64,000 nt of DNA from Blepharisma japonicum (Eukaryota > Ciliophora > Heterotrichea > Heterotrichida > Blepharismidae). The notes beneath the pieces are model-generated. The model was not told the DNA's origin. It saw only the letters and a list, made by a program, of their open reading frames with translations, and ran no database searches. Within the stretch, counting starts at the first letter, position 1, and each line of letters begins with the position of its first letter. This document shows, in pieces, positions 22,733-33,460 of the stretch. The translations under genes and the position numbers were made by a program. The DNA is taken from positions 186,001 to 250,000 of the forward strand of contig CATKHK010000024.1 of the NCBI GenBank assembly GCA_949751835.1, given 5' to 3'.

Positions 22733-24181
22733 TTATAAAGCAAACGATAGGATGGAACCTGCAAGTGCTGAAACTCCTGCAGTTGTCATTCCCCATTTAA
22801 TGTAGTCCCCTCCTATAAAGACTGCAATAAGAGCTGGAATAATTCCAAACATAACGATTTGAGAAATAAGACTTGTCATATTAAGCAGCACTTTTCAATC
22901 ATTTTTTTCTGTATAATGAATATCATTGCTAGAAATAGTATCAAAGAGTCTTGATTTAGAAGCTGAGAGTTCTTTAGGCTCAGAGCATTCAGATCTTCTA
23001 TGTAAATAAGGTAATTTATCGCACTGCTTGAAGTAGCTTGATTGAATTTCGGAAAATAAATGCTGAGGCAGCACAATATTTGCTCCAAATGAAAATCCAC
23101 AAATGGGAATAATTATAAAAATTGATTGGAAATTCCCAACTTCGTGCGTAGTAATTAGTGCGATTGAACATATTAAGTGTGTAAAGCCTAAAATGTAAGA
23201 ATCTCTGAAAATTTGGTATTTTTTTATAAGCGGAATTACATAAATTATGATGATGGTTACTAAGCAAGATATCAATAGTGTAAAGGCTCCCCATGATAAT
23301 CCCATATTATATCTTCTCTGATCTTCACTTATATAATTTTCATCCCAAATTGCCATTGAAACCCAAGAAGTAGCATATATTGAGATTAAAAGATTACTTC
23401 CTAAGGTCAAAAAATAAGTAAGCATAAATAATTTCATCTTTCAAGGTAAAGAAACTAAGCATCTAATTGAAGGATAAGAAATTGATACAGAATCTATCTT
23501 TGCTCCAAATGAAATGTAGGGTAGCACAATACACATTGTCAAAATATAAAGCAAAGAGACAGCCAAAAATGAAAAAGTTATGTTATCCCCAACATTATAA
23601 TTCATATAAAATGAGTAAATTTCAAAGCAGTCGATTGAAGCTATCAGAAATCCAGCCATTCTTCCAAAGCACCCACAAACTATATAAGAATTATCTATCT
23701 CATTTTCACTAAACCCTAGAGAAATCTCCAAAATTATATTATGACTTGCACTAATTAACATAAATCCTATAAATCCTAGAATAATAGATGCATTTCTTGC
23801 CTTCTCACTGGCATCAATAGATGCACGAAAACATAACTCAGCGATTGAGCTTGATGAAATTAAAGTGATAATTCCTAGTATTGTTGTAGAACATAATAAA
23901 TAAATCAATAGCTTCTTTTTTGAATTAATTGTCGAATAATCTGAGTAGACGTATCTGTGCCAAATTGGCTGACAGATCAAAGTTAGTATTGACGGAAATA
24001 GCCAAATTGTTGAAAGAAAAATAACCGAGCAATTGTGCCGATTAAAAAAAGGGTTGATAAATACATACTCTAGCGCATATTCTGATTAGGTAATACCAAA
24101 TTCAATTGTAAAAATCAAAAAATAAACCAGGCCAAGTTGTGTTTTGGAAGGGCTAGGGAGTAAAGGTTTTTCGTCTCGCAT
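22733..24181 (-). CDS. MFS transporter of the GPH/SLC45 sugar type, 477 aa, one 15-nt intron
   Basis: This is a predicted 12-TM solute transporter. The first helix shows the family pattern in FTIEFEYALEYVFINPFF and ICQPIWHRYVYSD, as in SLC45 and plant sucrose carriers (E-x-x-A...P...QP-x-x-G-x-x-SD). Here the usual Gly and charged residues after QP are changed. About twelve hydrophobic stretches follow, with a long cytosolic loop holding HRRSECSEPKELSASK. Exon 1 is 24097-24181 and exon 2 is 22733-24081. The intron is 24082-24096. Without it the frame meets a TAA at once; with it, exon 2 reads to TAA at 22733-22735. Two internal TGA codons are read as Trp. The substrate is unknown; sucrose or proton-coupled sugar transport is only inferred. 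Confidence 0.72.
24082..24096 (-). other. 15-nt intron (phase 1)
   Basis: On the coding strand it reads gtattacctaatcag. It splits a Glu codon (G|AA) in the first helix of the sugar-type transporter. If retained, it adds an in-frame TAA. Confidence 0.8.
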
Positions 24182-24609
24182 TTTGAAGCTCTTTAAGCAG
24201 TCAATATTTAATTTTACATTATACGTTTTTTAGGGAGCAAACTGTAAATGAAATTTAATTTCTTAAATAATATATATATATTCGTTTATGATAAAATTAA
24301 TTTATCAGACACAAAATTTTGAACTTTTTAAAGCATGCTACCTTTGCATTATCATGAATATGAAACTTTTGTGACAATTATTCCCCTTCATGAATAAGAA
24401 AGCTATTTTTTGCCAATTCATTGAGAGATTAAAACTTTAAAAATAGTTAAAGATTATATATATAAAAATCATAAAAGGTTTCTGCGAGTATGAAAATTAT
24501 TACATATCCTGCTTGTGTACAAAGAGAGTTGGCAATTGGAAATAGCATTTTAATAGACTTGCGGATTTAATTTTACCAAAGCTTTTGAGTGAGTGAAATT
24601 AATTTAATA
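24182..24609. other. AT-rich intergenic gap
   Basis: Upstream DNA of the sugar-type transporter and downstream DNA of the next gene. There is a short (AT)n run near 24270. I see no coding frame, RNA gene or longer repeat. Confidence 0.5.
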
Positions 24610-25689
24610 TTATAATTCTATTTCTATTATAAAGTGATTAATAAATCACCGATTAAGTTTGCCATGCTGGCCTTTCCACGCAATATGCTCTTTTGGAGAT
24701 TTCACAGCTATTGACTTGTCGGGAGTGGAGGGTTTATTAAATTGAGTTGGAGCCCTCGTTCTCAATCTAATTTTTCTGCGATGAACTTCTACTGGACTTT
24801 CCAGCGTGGTTTCTGTTATAGGTGTCTTAGTGGTGACATCTTTTGCAGAAAAAGGAGTAAACGAAGGATTTGCATGCGGCAAGGTTCTTCGTTTAGTTTT
24901 GGTATGAACAGTTTCTTTTTGCTCACTATTTTGATGAACAAATTTGGTTATAGAAATTGCGCTGTATTTATTTTTAATAAACCTGTCATTAAGGATTTCA
25001 TACTTCACATCACTTCCTTTTGGAGATAAAAGGTTGAAATCGATATTAGATGACCTTCTCCTTGGCAAAAAATCAGGCACCTGAGGAGATTTCTCTGTTT
25101 TTATTTCAATCTTTAAAGGCTCTTCTCTTTTTGTATTTTTACTGAATTTTAGATTAAATGTAGTTGCTCTTTGGGAGTTTATAGACTCTTTTCTTGCTGT
25201 TTTCGCTTCAAAAATATTTTCGGTTTCGAGAAATCAGTCATGCTCACCCACATCATAAGTCTTGAACTGCTTTCCGATCTCATCAGGAATTGATTGAGAC
25301 TTCTTATGTTTCACAATTATAGGAGCTGCAGGAGGTTTAAATTCAAATTCTGACCTATGTCTTTGCTTTTTTAAATAACTTTGTCCCTTATTTACATCAA
25401 TTTTATGGACCTCCTCCTTTATTAAGGTAAGCGCCTTAAAATTTACATTCAAAGAATTCATTCTTTGTCTCTTTTCTATAGCGTTCTGTATCTCTTTTTG
25501 AATTTCTGCCTTTTGATTTTCCCTCGGAGATGAAGGTGGAGTAATTATTTCATCATTAAAGGTTGCGAGCTTGCCTTTTGGCTGCTTTCTTGACATCAAT
25601 CTTTGAAGCTTTGGGCTATTCTTTGTATCATCTATTGTATCAGCAGATTTCAGCTTTACTGACGGCTTTTTCGATGAACTGCTTCCCAT
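24610..25689 (-). CDS. Probable N-myristoylated disordered protein, 359 aa
   Basis: I do not recognise the family. The protein begins MGSSSSKKPS, a textbook N-myristoylation signal (Gly2, Ser6, basic residues after), so a membrane-tethered or flagellar/cortical location is likely. The rest is rich in Lys, Ser, Thr, Pro and Arg, with short TP/SP motifs (ITPPSSPREN, NKPSTPDKS) that could be proline-directed phosphorylation sites. There is one helical patch at QKAEIQKEIQNAIEKRQRMN (about 59-78). The frame is continuous through two TGA codons (after GEHD and after KLNR). The second extends the C-terminus by 14 residues to TAA at 24610-24612. Confidence 0.6.
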
Positions 25690-25711
25690 ATTTTAATTAA
25701 AATTAGCAGTA

Positions 25712-26380
25712 TTACCCATCTCTTAACTTCTTTTCTTCTTCTCTTAATTCTTGTCTTAGAGTTTGTGTTTCTGATTCGAGCTTTTTCAGTTTTTCTCTCA
25801 TTTCCTCAGCTTCTTGTTTAATATATGAATAAGCATCTTCTAGCTGCCTTAAAACTGCAGAATCGTTGTGAGTTTGGAAATGCTGCATTATTTCTACGTG
25901 GAACGGGTTGTTTAATAGATCCTGATCTGGCGCGATTCCAGTCCCTGCAGTTAATCTTTGATAAAAGTCAGGAAACGGATCTTGGAAAATGATTTCGTCA
26001 TAATGGTCATTGATCACAGGCTTTTTAGTTGACTGAGAGACTCCTGGCTGCTTTGGATATAGCTGAAGCATGTGGAATATATCGATTCTTTTTTCACGGG
26101 GATCATGGAAGTGAATTTGAATCATTATTTCAAATTCTCCCCAGCCTGACTCGTGCACTTCATATGGCGGCCGATCAAACACACGTGAAGGGTTTTGAAA
26201 GCTTGGATGGAGTTGAAATACCACTTTTTTGATAAATGTTGATACATCTTCTCCGTTTACTCCTGTTACAAAGCAAGCCCACTTGTGGGAATTATGCTCA
26301 TCTGCTTTCTTTCCTTGGTAAAAGCTCATTGAGCCATATACAATTGGCTTCTTGACTACAACTCCACGCATTCTTTCCAT
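25712..26380 (-). CDS. YEATS-domain protein, GAS41/Yaf9-like, 222 aa
   Basis: YEATS domains read acetylated or crotonylated histone lysines. GAS41/Yaf9 is a subunit of the NuA4/TIP60 and SWR1/SRCAP chromatin complexes. Visible are KKPIVYGSMSF at the start, HKWACFVTGVNGEDVSTFI, VVFQLHPSFQNPSRVFDRPPYEVHE, and GWGEFEIMIQIHF. These match the family order, with the aromatic cage region in the HESGWGEF segment. The C-terminal ~50 residues form the coiled coil typical of Yaf9/GAS41. The length (222 aa) equals that of the animal and yeast proteins. It is a single exon ending in TAA, 22 nt from the next gene start on the same strand. Confidence 0.92.
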   Translation of the reverse strand: MERMRGVVVKKPIVYGSMSFYQGKKADEHNSHKWACFVTGVNGEDVSTFIKKVVFQLHPSFQNPSRVFDRPPYEVHESGWGEFEIMIQIHFHDPREKRIDIFHMLQLYPKQPGVSQSTKKPVINDHYDEIIFQDPFPDFYQRLTAGTGIAPDQDLLNNPFHVEIMQHFQTHNDSAVLRQLEDAYSYIKQEAEEMREKLKKLESETQTLRQELREEEKKLRDG

Positions 26381-26578
26381 CTTAAACTTTTATAATGGGA
26401 TTTATTATTATGCAAGTCCCTTGATTTTGTAATTATAAAAAAACCACTAAAAGCTGTGCAGCATATCTGTAAATCAGCACTTTAAAGGTCTGCATTGAGT
26501 TAATGATTAAAAATTTATGTTCATATACACTCCAATGAGCCACAATTCTCTCAATCTTATCCTAATAACTTAAGTTAA

Positions 26579-27352
26579 TTAGTTGTCGCTCTTAATATGA
26601 TCTTTAAGAAGCCCCATTGCGAATTCTTTAGGATGCCACTTCATCTTTTTCTTCTTGTTGATCTGGATCTTTTCTCTTAAGAAAGTGCATGCGATCACAG
26701 TTCCCAAAACACAACCAAGGAATGGGCCAGCAATGTAGACCCACCAGCTATCCAATTTGGTAATGTCGTCAGCGAAAATAGCCTTGACAGCGTCAACTGC
26801 AATGCAAACAGTTGGGTTAAAGCAGCCTCCAGAGATGTCTCCGACTGTTGCAATACCAGCGAGTACTGTAAATGCAATTGCCATGCCTGAAGCAATGACT
26901 GAATCCATCAACTCTGCTGAAACCAGGACAACGAGGACAAGGTGGCCGGTGAAAATCAGTTCTGCGAAGAGGGCTTGAATTTCAGAGCTTTCTGAAGACA
27001 CTGCAATACTCCAGGTGCTGTCATAAATGCATTGGCCGAATAAGCTACCCAAGAAAGCTCCAACTACTTGAGCAACTAAGTAAAGAAGATCTTCTTTAAT
27101 AGCATCGGTAAAGTAAACCAAAGACTTGTCTTTTGATTTATGGATCTGGAGATGTCTGAAATAGAGGTCTCTTGCAATTGCTCCGAGAGTTACTGTTGGA
27201 TTAAAGTGAGCTCCGCCAATAAATCCGCACCCAACTATAATGACCCAGAAGCCAATACCAACAGCCCAAGCATTTCCTTCGCTAACAAAAATAACAAATG
27301 CCAAAGCAGCTGTACCGTAGCATTCCGCAACCAATCGTCTCCACAGCTTCAT
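26579..27352 (-). CDS. Aquaporin/MIP-family channel with NPT-NPT pore motifs, 257 aa
   Basis: This is a water or small-solute channel of the major intrinsic protein family. It has six hydrophobic segments and the two half-helix loops GGAHFNPTVTLG (about 46-57) and GGCFNPTVCIAVD (about 175-187). Both carry NPT where most aquaporins have NPA. NPT in the first loop is known in some plant SIP channels; NPT in both is unusual. The residue after the second motif is Val, not the Arg that normally forms the selectivity filter. Pore chemistry is therefore probably altered. The extracellular loop region and a Lys-rich C-terminus (QINKKKKMKWH) are present. The length is normal, with a single exon ending in TAA. 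Confidence 0.88.
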   Translation of the reverse strand: MKLWRRLVAECYGTAALAFVIFVSEGNAWAVGIGFWVIIVGCGFIGGAHFNPTVTLGAIARDLYFRHLQIHKSKDKSLVYFTDAIKEDLLYLVAQVVGAFLGSLFGQCIYDSTWSIAVSSESSEIQALFAELIFTGHLVLVVLVSAELMDSVIASGMAIAFTVLAGIATVGDISGGCFNPTVCIAVDAVKAIFADDITKLDSWWVYIAGPFLGCVLGTVIACTFLREKIQINKKKKMKWHPKEFAMGLLKDHIKSDN

Positions 27353-28442
27353 AATTTTTATTAGTTAGCTTTATAGCCATTCGAGAAAATACATCAGCTA
27401 ATAGAATCTAAATAATTATTTTTTATTTGCCAAGCATGCTTATATAGAAATCAGCAGCTTTTAAGTATAATGGGAATTAGAATTGCCTTCATCGCCTTCA
27501 AGATCCTATTTTAAGTTGTGTGAATATTCATTCTTATCCCTGCAAAATTGTTTGTTAAAGGTAAAATCGAGATCCTTGCTTTTAGCATTTGAAGAGGAAA
27601 TTCATGACTTTTTGATAGTGTTTTTAACTAAATCTTCAGAATTTTTCTCATGTTTACTAGGCTTATTTAGGTAAAATTGTGAAAGAAGTTTATTAATGCA
27701 ATAAGCTGAAATTGATGATTTATCGGATTAAAATGCATTATATGGAAGATTTTGCTTGCGCTTCTCTTAATTTTATCTTCTCATCATGCATATTTATTTC
27801 ATCATGAATATTCGATTTAATCTAAACGATAAATAGTTTGTATAGGAACTCTTTAAAAATTCTATAACATAAAAAATCCAAATTATATCTAATCTTAATG
27901 ACTCTATTGAAACTAAAAATACGAAGTGAAGTTTAAAAATTTTGGACTATTGATTCATATATTAAAAATATAAAATAGATAATATTTGAATGATGTGATT
28001 AATTTAATAATATGTGACCTTTTCCGTTGCAATATTCAAATATAGCAAATTGTGGATAATAGGATGATTATATAGTTTTTCACCTTATTATTAAGAAAAT
28101 AAATGTTAATTAAATCCATTTCAAAATTTGATATATGATTATGAGTTCTCTAAAGCAAAAAAATAAATTCAACATTTATTTGGCTTAATTTAAAATAGCA
28201 AAGCTATCCTCAAAAATCATAAAGTAATAAATTTAGCTAACTAATATAAAAATTGAAGTGATAGCAAAAATATCTTGTAAAACCGCTATTACAATTCAGA
28301 AAGAATAAGAGAAGCTAAAATTTGTTAAACTTTCATAATTTTATTTCAAGGTCTTTTATTCTTTAATAATAAAAACGCCAAATTACTTGCATTTATTTTT
28401 CCAGTTAATTTATTTAATAATAAATCAAATCATTCTATCAAT
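27353..28442. other. Long intergenic region with possible decayed minus-strand coding pieces
   Basis: About 1.1 kb between two divergently transcribed genes. On the minus strand at roughly 27,480-27,830, short pieces have protein-like composition (for example MHDEKIKLREAQAKSS and SKDLDFTFNKQFC). They are separated by stops with no usable 15-nt intron, so they look like a decayed gene rather than a live one. From 27,850 to 28,440 I see only AT-rich DNA, presumably the promoter of the ABC transporter. Confidence 0.35.
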
Positions 28443-31400
28443 ATGAATAAAATTCCACCACATCCTCCTTATCAAATCCTAGAAAATGAATTTTCTACTC
28501 AGGTTGGCAAAAAAGAAAGCACTTACCAAAAAGCAAATATTTTCTCAAAGATTCTTACTCATTGAGTCTATAAATTGCTTAAATTGGGAAGGTCTCGCCC
28601 ACTTCAACGAGAAGATATTGATGGAATTAGGGAAAAAGAAAGTGTAGAATATCAAAAAGTCAGGCTGAGGCCTTACTTACAGAAATATGTTTTTGAGAGA
28701 AAAGGTGATAAAAATGGCTTATTGAAGACACTTTATGTTCGATTTCTTTTTGATATCATTTGTCTTGCCTTGATTGGTGCTTTGGCTTCAATAATGGATT
28801 ATAGTGGAGCTGTTTTTATTCAGCTTTTAGAAAATTTCCTACTCGATGACCAGCCTTATTGGATTGGATTTTTATTAGTTGGCATTTTGCTTTTTTGTAA
28901 ATTCATTCAAGCTACTTCTAACAGTCAATATAGATTCCATTCAAGCATTTTAGGAGCCCACATTAAATCGTCTCTTTCTCCTAATATCTATGAAAAAACA
29001 TTAAAAATCGCACCAACCGAAACTAAAAACAAAAAAGAAAATTTTGCGTATGGGCAATTGGTAAATTTAATTCAAGTAGATCTAGAAAGGATAACAACAG
29101 GAATTCCTTATTCTTTAAGAATTGTTCTTTTCCCAATTCAGTGGGCTGTAGGAAGCTATTTACTTTATAATTCAGCTCAATTGATAGGTTGCGCTTCTGG
29201 ATTTATAGGAATGGGACTTCTATTTTTTGTGAATATGATAATAGCAAGAAGAGTTTCAGCAATCCAAAAGATGCTCATGGAAAAAAGAGATAAAAGAATG
29301 AAGTATTGCACTGAGCTGCTACCTAATATGAAGGTTTTTAAAATGTACAATTGAGAGAAAAAAATCGCTGAAAGAATATTGCAAGCTAGAAACTTGGAGC
29401 TGGCCTTATTAAAAAGGAATGCAAAATTTCAAGTGACGATGGCGTTTTTAACTTGGGGAGCAAGAAATTATTTAGCCATTGCTATTATTGTTACTATGGC
29501 TCTAGCAGGGATGCAACTGACTCCGGGGAACGTTTTTTCTTCAATGGCTGTTATTGGGATTTTGAATAATTCGGTTAAAGCAATTCCTGACATTGTTACG
29601 AATTTTATGAATATGGTTGTAAGTTTGAGAAGAATTCAGAATTTCTTGCAAACCAGAGAAATTAGTGAATATATCACAAAATCTGATGATTTTTCAAATA
29701 GCAATACAGCAATAAGCATGAATTTAGCAAGTTTCAGCTGGAATATACCAAGTGAGGACCAATCTGGAGAGCTTAGAGAAGCAAAATTAATTTTGAAAGA
29801 TATAACTTTAAACCTAGAAAAACGCAAGCTATATGCAGTTGTAGGAAAAGTTGGATCTGGCAAGAGTTCTTTAATTCAAGCAATGATTCAAAATATGAAT
29901 TTCATCAGAACATCAGATTCTTCCAGCATTTCAATAAATGGAAGTATAAGCTATGTATCTCAAGAGTCATGAATTCAAAGCACAACTCTTATGAAAAATG
30001 TGCTGTTTGGCCTCCCTATGGATGAAGAGAGATACAAAGAAGTCCTGAGAGTCTGCCAGCTTAATCAAGATCTTGACATTTTTCCAGCCAGAGATTTAAC
30101 TGAAATTGGAGAAAGAGGAATTAACTTGAGCGGAGGACAAAAAGCAAGGGTGGCACTCGCACGCGCTGCTTACTCAGATCATGATATTTATTTATTAGAT
30201 GACCCTCTGAGTGCTGTAGATTCTCACGTTTCAAGTGAACTATTTTATTCTTGCTTAAAAGACTTTTTAAGAGAAAAAACAATTGTCTTGGTTACAAATA
30301 ATCAAATGTTTTTGCATCATGTGGACAGAATTATTGTTCTGCATGATGGAAGTGTTATCGAAGAAGGAACTTATGAAGAGCTAATTCAAGCTAATGGGTA
30401 TTTTTGCAATGAATATTTGGTCTCAAGCAAATTTAATGAAGTGGCTAGAGAAAATGTGGAATCAAACGAAATCGAAGAAGAAAAACCTCAGAATAATAAA
30501 AAAGAATTTAGAATAATAGAAGAAGAAAGAAGAGAGACTGGAAAAATTAGTCTTCAGGTGTACAAAACTTACTATAGCTATGCAGGAGGCTGGGTTACTT
30601 TTGCAATTGTACTAGGAATTATGGTATTTTGGCAAGCAACTCGTATGTATTCAGATATTTTTTTAAGTGAATGGACAAATGAAGATGAAGAAGAGCAAAG
30701 AGAAAATCTGACATATAATGTCATTGTTTATACAACTGTTAGTAGCTTGATAAATGTTTTTATATTTTTCAGATTGGTTGTTAATTATGTAAACGGAATC
30801 AAAGCAGCTCAAAAGATTTTCGAAAAAATGATCACCGCATTAGTCGATGCTCCTATCAATAAATTTTATGATGTGACCCCAACTGGGAGAATTTTAAATA
30901 GACTTTCCAAAGACCAAAATAATATTGATGCTCAGCTGATAGGCTCATTAAATTTCTCTATAGGGCAATTCTTCCAAATTTTTTCTATTGCTTGTATGGT
31001 TTCTTATGTAATCCCGTATCAACTAATTGTTATTCCTATAGTACTTTATATTGCTATTAAAATAAGACAGTTTTATTTATCATCATCAAGAGAACTGGTA
31101 AGATTGGAGTTTATGAGTCGAAGTCCAATAGTCCAGCATTTTTCAGAAACTGTAAGTGGATTGAGTATTATCCGCGCTTTTGGCTATCAAAAGAAATTTA
31201 TCGAGAAAAATGCATTTTTGTCAAACTCAAATATAAGTGTTTACTTCATGCAGCAAGCTTGTGGATGTTGGCTAGGCATTACACTTGAGCTCGTTTCTGA
31301 TGTCATTCTTGGTGTCAGCGCGTTGCTGATAGTCGGTGTGAAAGGATGAATAAATCCAGGATTAGCAGGGCTTGCTTTATCTTATGGAATAACAATCCCA

Positions 31401-32288
31401 GATAACATATTTAATTTTATAAATGCAAGCTCAAATCTTGAAAATGCAATGGTTTCTGTTGAAAGAGCAAATCAATTGATTAAAACTGAAAGCGAAGCAA
31501 ATAGAAATAGACATAAAGATAAAGAACTGCTTGATGGAGGCTGGCCATATTCAGGGAAAATTGAGTTTATAGACTTCGAAATGAAATACAGAGATAATAC
31601 TGATGTTGTTATTAGGGGTATTTCATGTGAAATACAACCAAGGGAAAAAATTGGAATTGTAGGCCGAACGGGATCTGGAAAAAGCTCATTATGTCTTGCA
31701 TTGTTCAGGATAGTTGAACCTTATGCCGGAAAAATTTTAATTGATGGTGTTGATACAGCAGAAATTGGCCTAGATTTGCTGAGAGAAAAAATATCGGTGA
31801 TTCCACAAGAGCCAACTTTATTCCAAGGAACACTAAGAGAAAATTTAGATCCATTTAGAAAGAAAACTGATAAAGAAATCATTGAAGCAATTAAGCTCGT
31901 AAAGCTTTTTACAAACGAGGAGCCTAATGGCATTCTTGCAAAAGAAATTAAAGAAAACGGGGCTAATTTTTCAGTAGGAGAAAAACAACTTTTATGCATT
32001 GCAAGAGCAATATTAAAGAATTCCAAAATAATGTTTTTAGATGAAGCAACTGCATCAGTTGATTATAAAATTGATGGAGATATACAAGAAATAATTAGGA
32101 AAAAGTTTACTGACTGCACAGTCTTGACAATTGCACATCGACTCCACACAATACTAGATTATGATAGAATACTGGTAATGGATAAGGGGAAGATTGCTGA
32201 ATTCGGCTCACCACAACAATTGATTGAAAATCAAGGGTTATTTTACTCCTTTCTCCAAAAAAGCAAAGGAAAATCAAGTGAGAATTAG
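28443..32288 (+). CDS. ABCC (MRP-like) full-length ABC transporter, 1,281 aa
   Basis: This is predicted to export organic anions or conjugates using ATP. The order is TMD1 (about 95-420), NBD1, TMD2 (about 700-1000), NBD2, with no TMD0. NBD1 has Walker A GKVGSGKSS (about 468), signature LSGGQKARVALARA (about 562) and Walker B IYLLDDPLSAVD. NBD2 has Walker A GRTGSGKSS (about 1075), the MRP-type signature FSVGEKQLLCIARA and Walker B IMFLDEATASVD. The long linker and VKVFKMYNWE/LSVIRAFGYQ-like elements fit the ABCC class. Internal TGA codons sit at Trp sites (KMYNWEKK, QESWIQSTTL, VKGWINPG). The start is the ATG at 28443; it ends at TAG. It is a single 3.8-kb exon. Confidence 0.93.
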
Positions 32289-32536
32289 AAATGCTTATTT
32301 TCTAAGTCTCATAAATAACTAAATAATTATTAAGAGTAATAATAAGATATGTTGATATTTTCATCAAAATTAAAAATTAAGAATTTCAAGTGTGATAATT
32401 TATATTAGATACATTGCAGATTGTCTAATCCAGTTGGAGAGCAATTAATTAATTTTTAAAAATTAAGCCTGAGCCTCATCATTCAAAAATAAAGATTAAA
32501 GTTTTATATATCTTGTTAATCAATCCTAAAATACAA

Positions 32537-33460
32537 CTATTCATATCTTCTTTTGGATTTTATTGGCATTCCATAATCCTTATACATTTCATCTTCATTT
32601 GGTGGCTTATAATTTTCCTCATAAATTGCATGCATCTTTCTCACAGCTTCTTCAATCCCTCTCAAATATTTCGGATTTGGGATTTTTTCTTTTCTATCAT
32701 ACTTGATTCTGCATTTCCTCTTTAAGCACTCCATATGATGACTTTTCATGACATTTCTGCAATAAAATATTTCTCCACATCTTGGGCACCCTGCTTTTTT
32801 AACGTTGGTGTGGGCCTTGAATTTTCTGTATGTATAAAAGCATACATTACACATGCATCTATATCCTTTAACTCCTTTTTCTCTTACCATTGTTTCAATG
32901 GTGTGGTGGTTCATTGTACTGTCTCCGGAAGAGCTAGACATTGAATCGTCATCGCACGATGAAAAATTTTCTTTATTGTCAAAAGATTTTATATCATCTT
33001 CAACTTCTTCCTGGGAAGCAGAATCAGAGGCTGGGGGGTCAGGAAAATCTTCGCTTGCGGAAGCAGAGAATGACTGTGTATCACTTGAACAATATTCACC
33101 ATCATTCTCAGGGCCTATTTTGGAAGAAGGAATTTTCTCTGATTTTTTTTTGGAGTTTTTTCCTTTATTTATACCATTCGAAGACTTCTTTGAATCTTCA
33201 AATTCTAAAGATTCTGTACGCATAGGAGGTGCGCCTCTTGGTTTAGTAGGTATTGTTGATATTGGCTTTGTATGAGACTTTGTGTGAGCTGGGACAAGCA
33301 CGAAATTCATGATTTGGCCACAGCTCTCGCATTTATAGCGGTCTTGAAATACAAGAGTAAAGTTAATACCATTAAGGGCAATTTTGTCTTTGGAAAATGC
33401 TTGAGCTGTGTGATTGAAAGATACTGGTATATCTTCTTCTTTGACTTGAGGTAAATCCAT
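32537..33460 (-). CDS. C2H2-type zinc-finger protein, 307 aa
   Basis: This has possible nucleic-acid binding. The N-terminal part has a CESCG...HTKSH finger-like unit (about 43-67). A long acidic, Ser-rich linker follows (about 90-200). The C-terminal part contains RCMCNVCFYTYRKFKAHTNV followed by GCPRCGEIFYCRNVMKSHHMEC, two C2H2-like fingers in tandem, and a basic tail ending PIKSKRRYE. The fingers differ from the TGEKP-linked kind, so the protein may bind RNA or act as a chromatin factor rather than a classical transcription factor. It is one exon, with stop TAG. I do not recognise an orthologue. Confidence 0.7.
   Translation of the reverse strand: MDLPQVKEEDIPVSFNHTAQAFSKDKIALNGINFTLVFQDRYKCESCGQIMNFVLVPAHTKSHTKPISTIPTKPRGAPPMRTESLEFEDSKKSSNGINKGKNSKKKSEKIPSSKIGPENDGEYCSSDTQSFSASASEDFPDPPASDSASQEEVEDDIKSFDNKENFSSCDDDSMSSSSGDSTMNHHTIETMVREKGVKGYRCMCNVCFYTYRKFKAHTNVKKAGCPRCGEIFYCRNVMKSHHMECLKRKCRIKYDRKEKIPNPKYLRGIEEAVRKMHAIYEENYKPPNEDEMYKDYGMPIKSKRRYE

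Noticed and set aside
27483-27674. 63-codon plus-strand frame
   Set aside because: The opposite strand has more protein-like composition; there is no support for a gene on plus.
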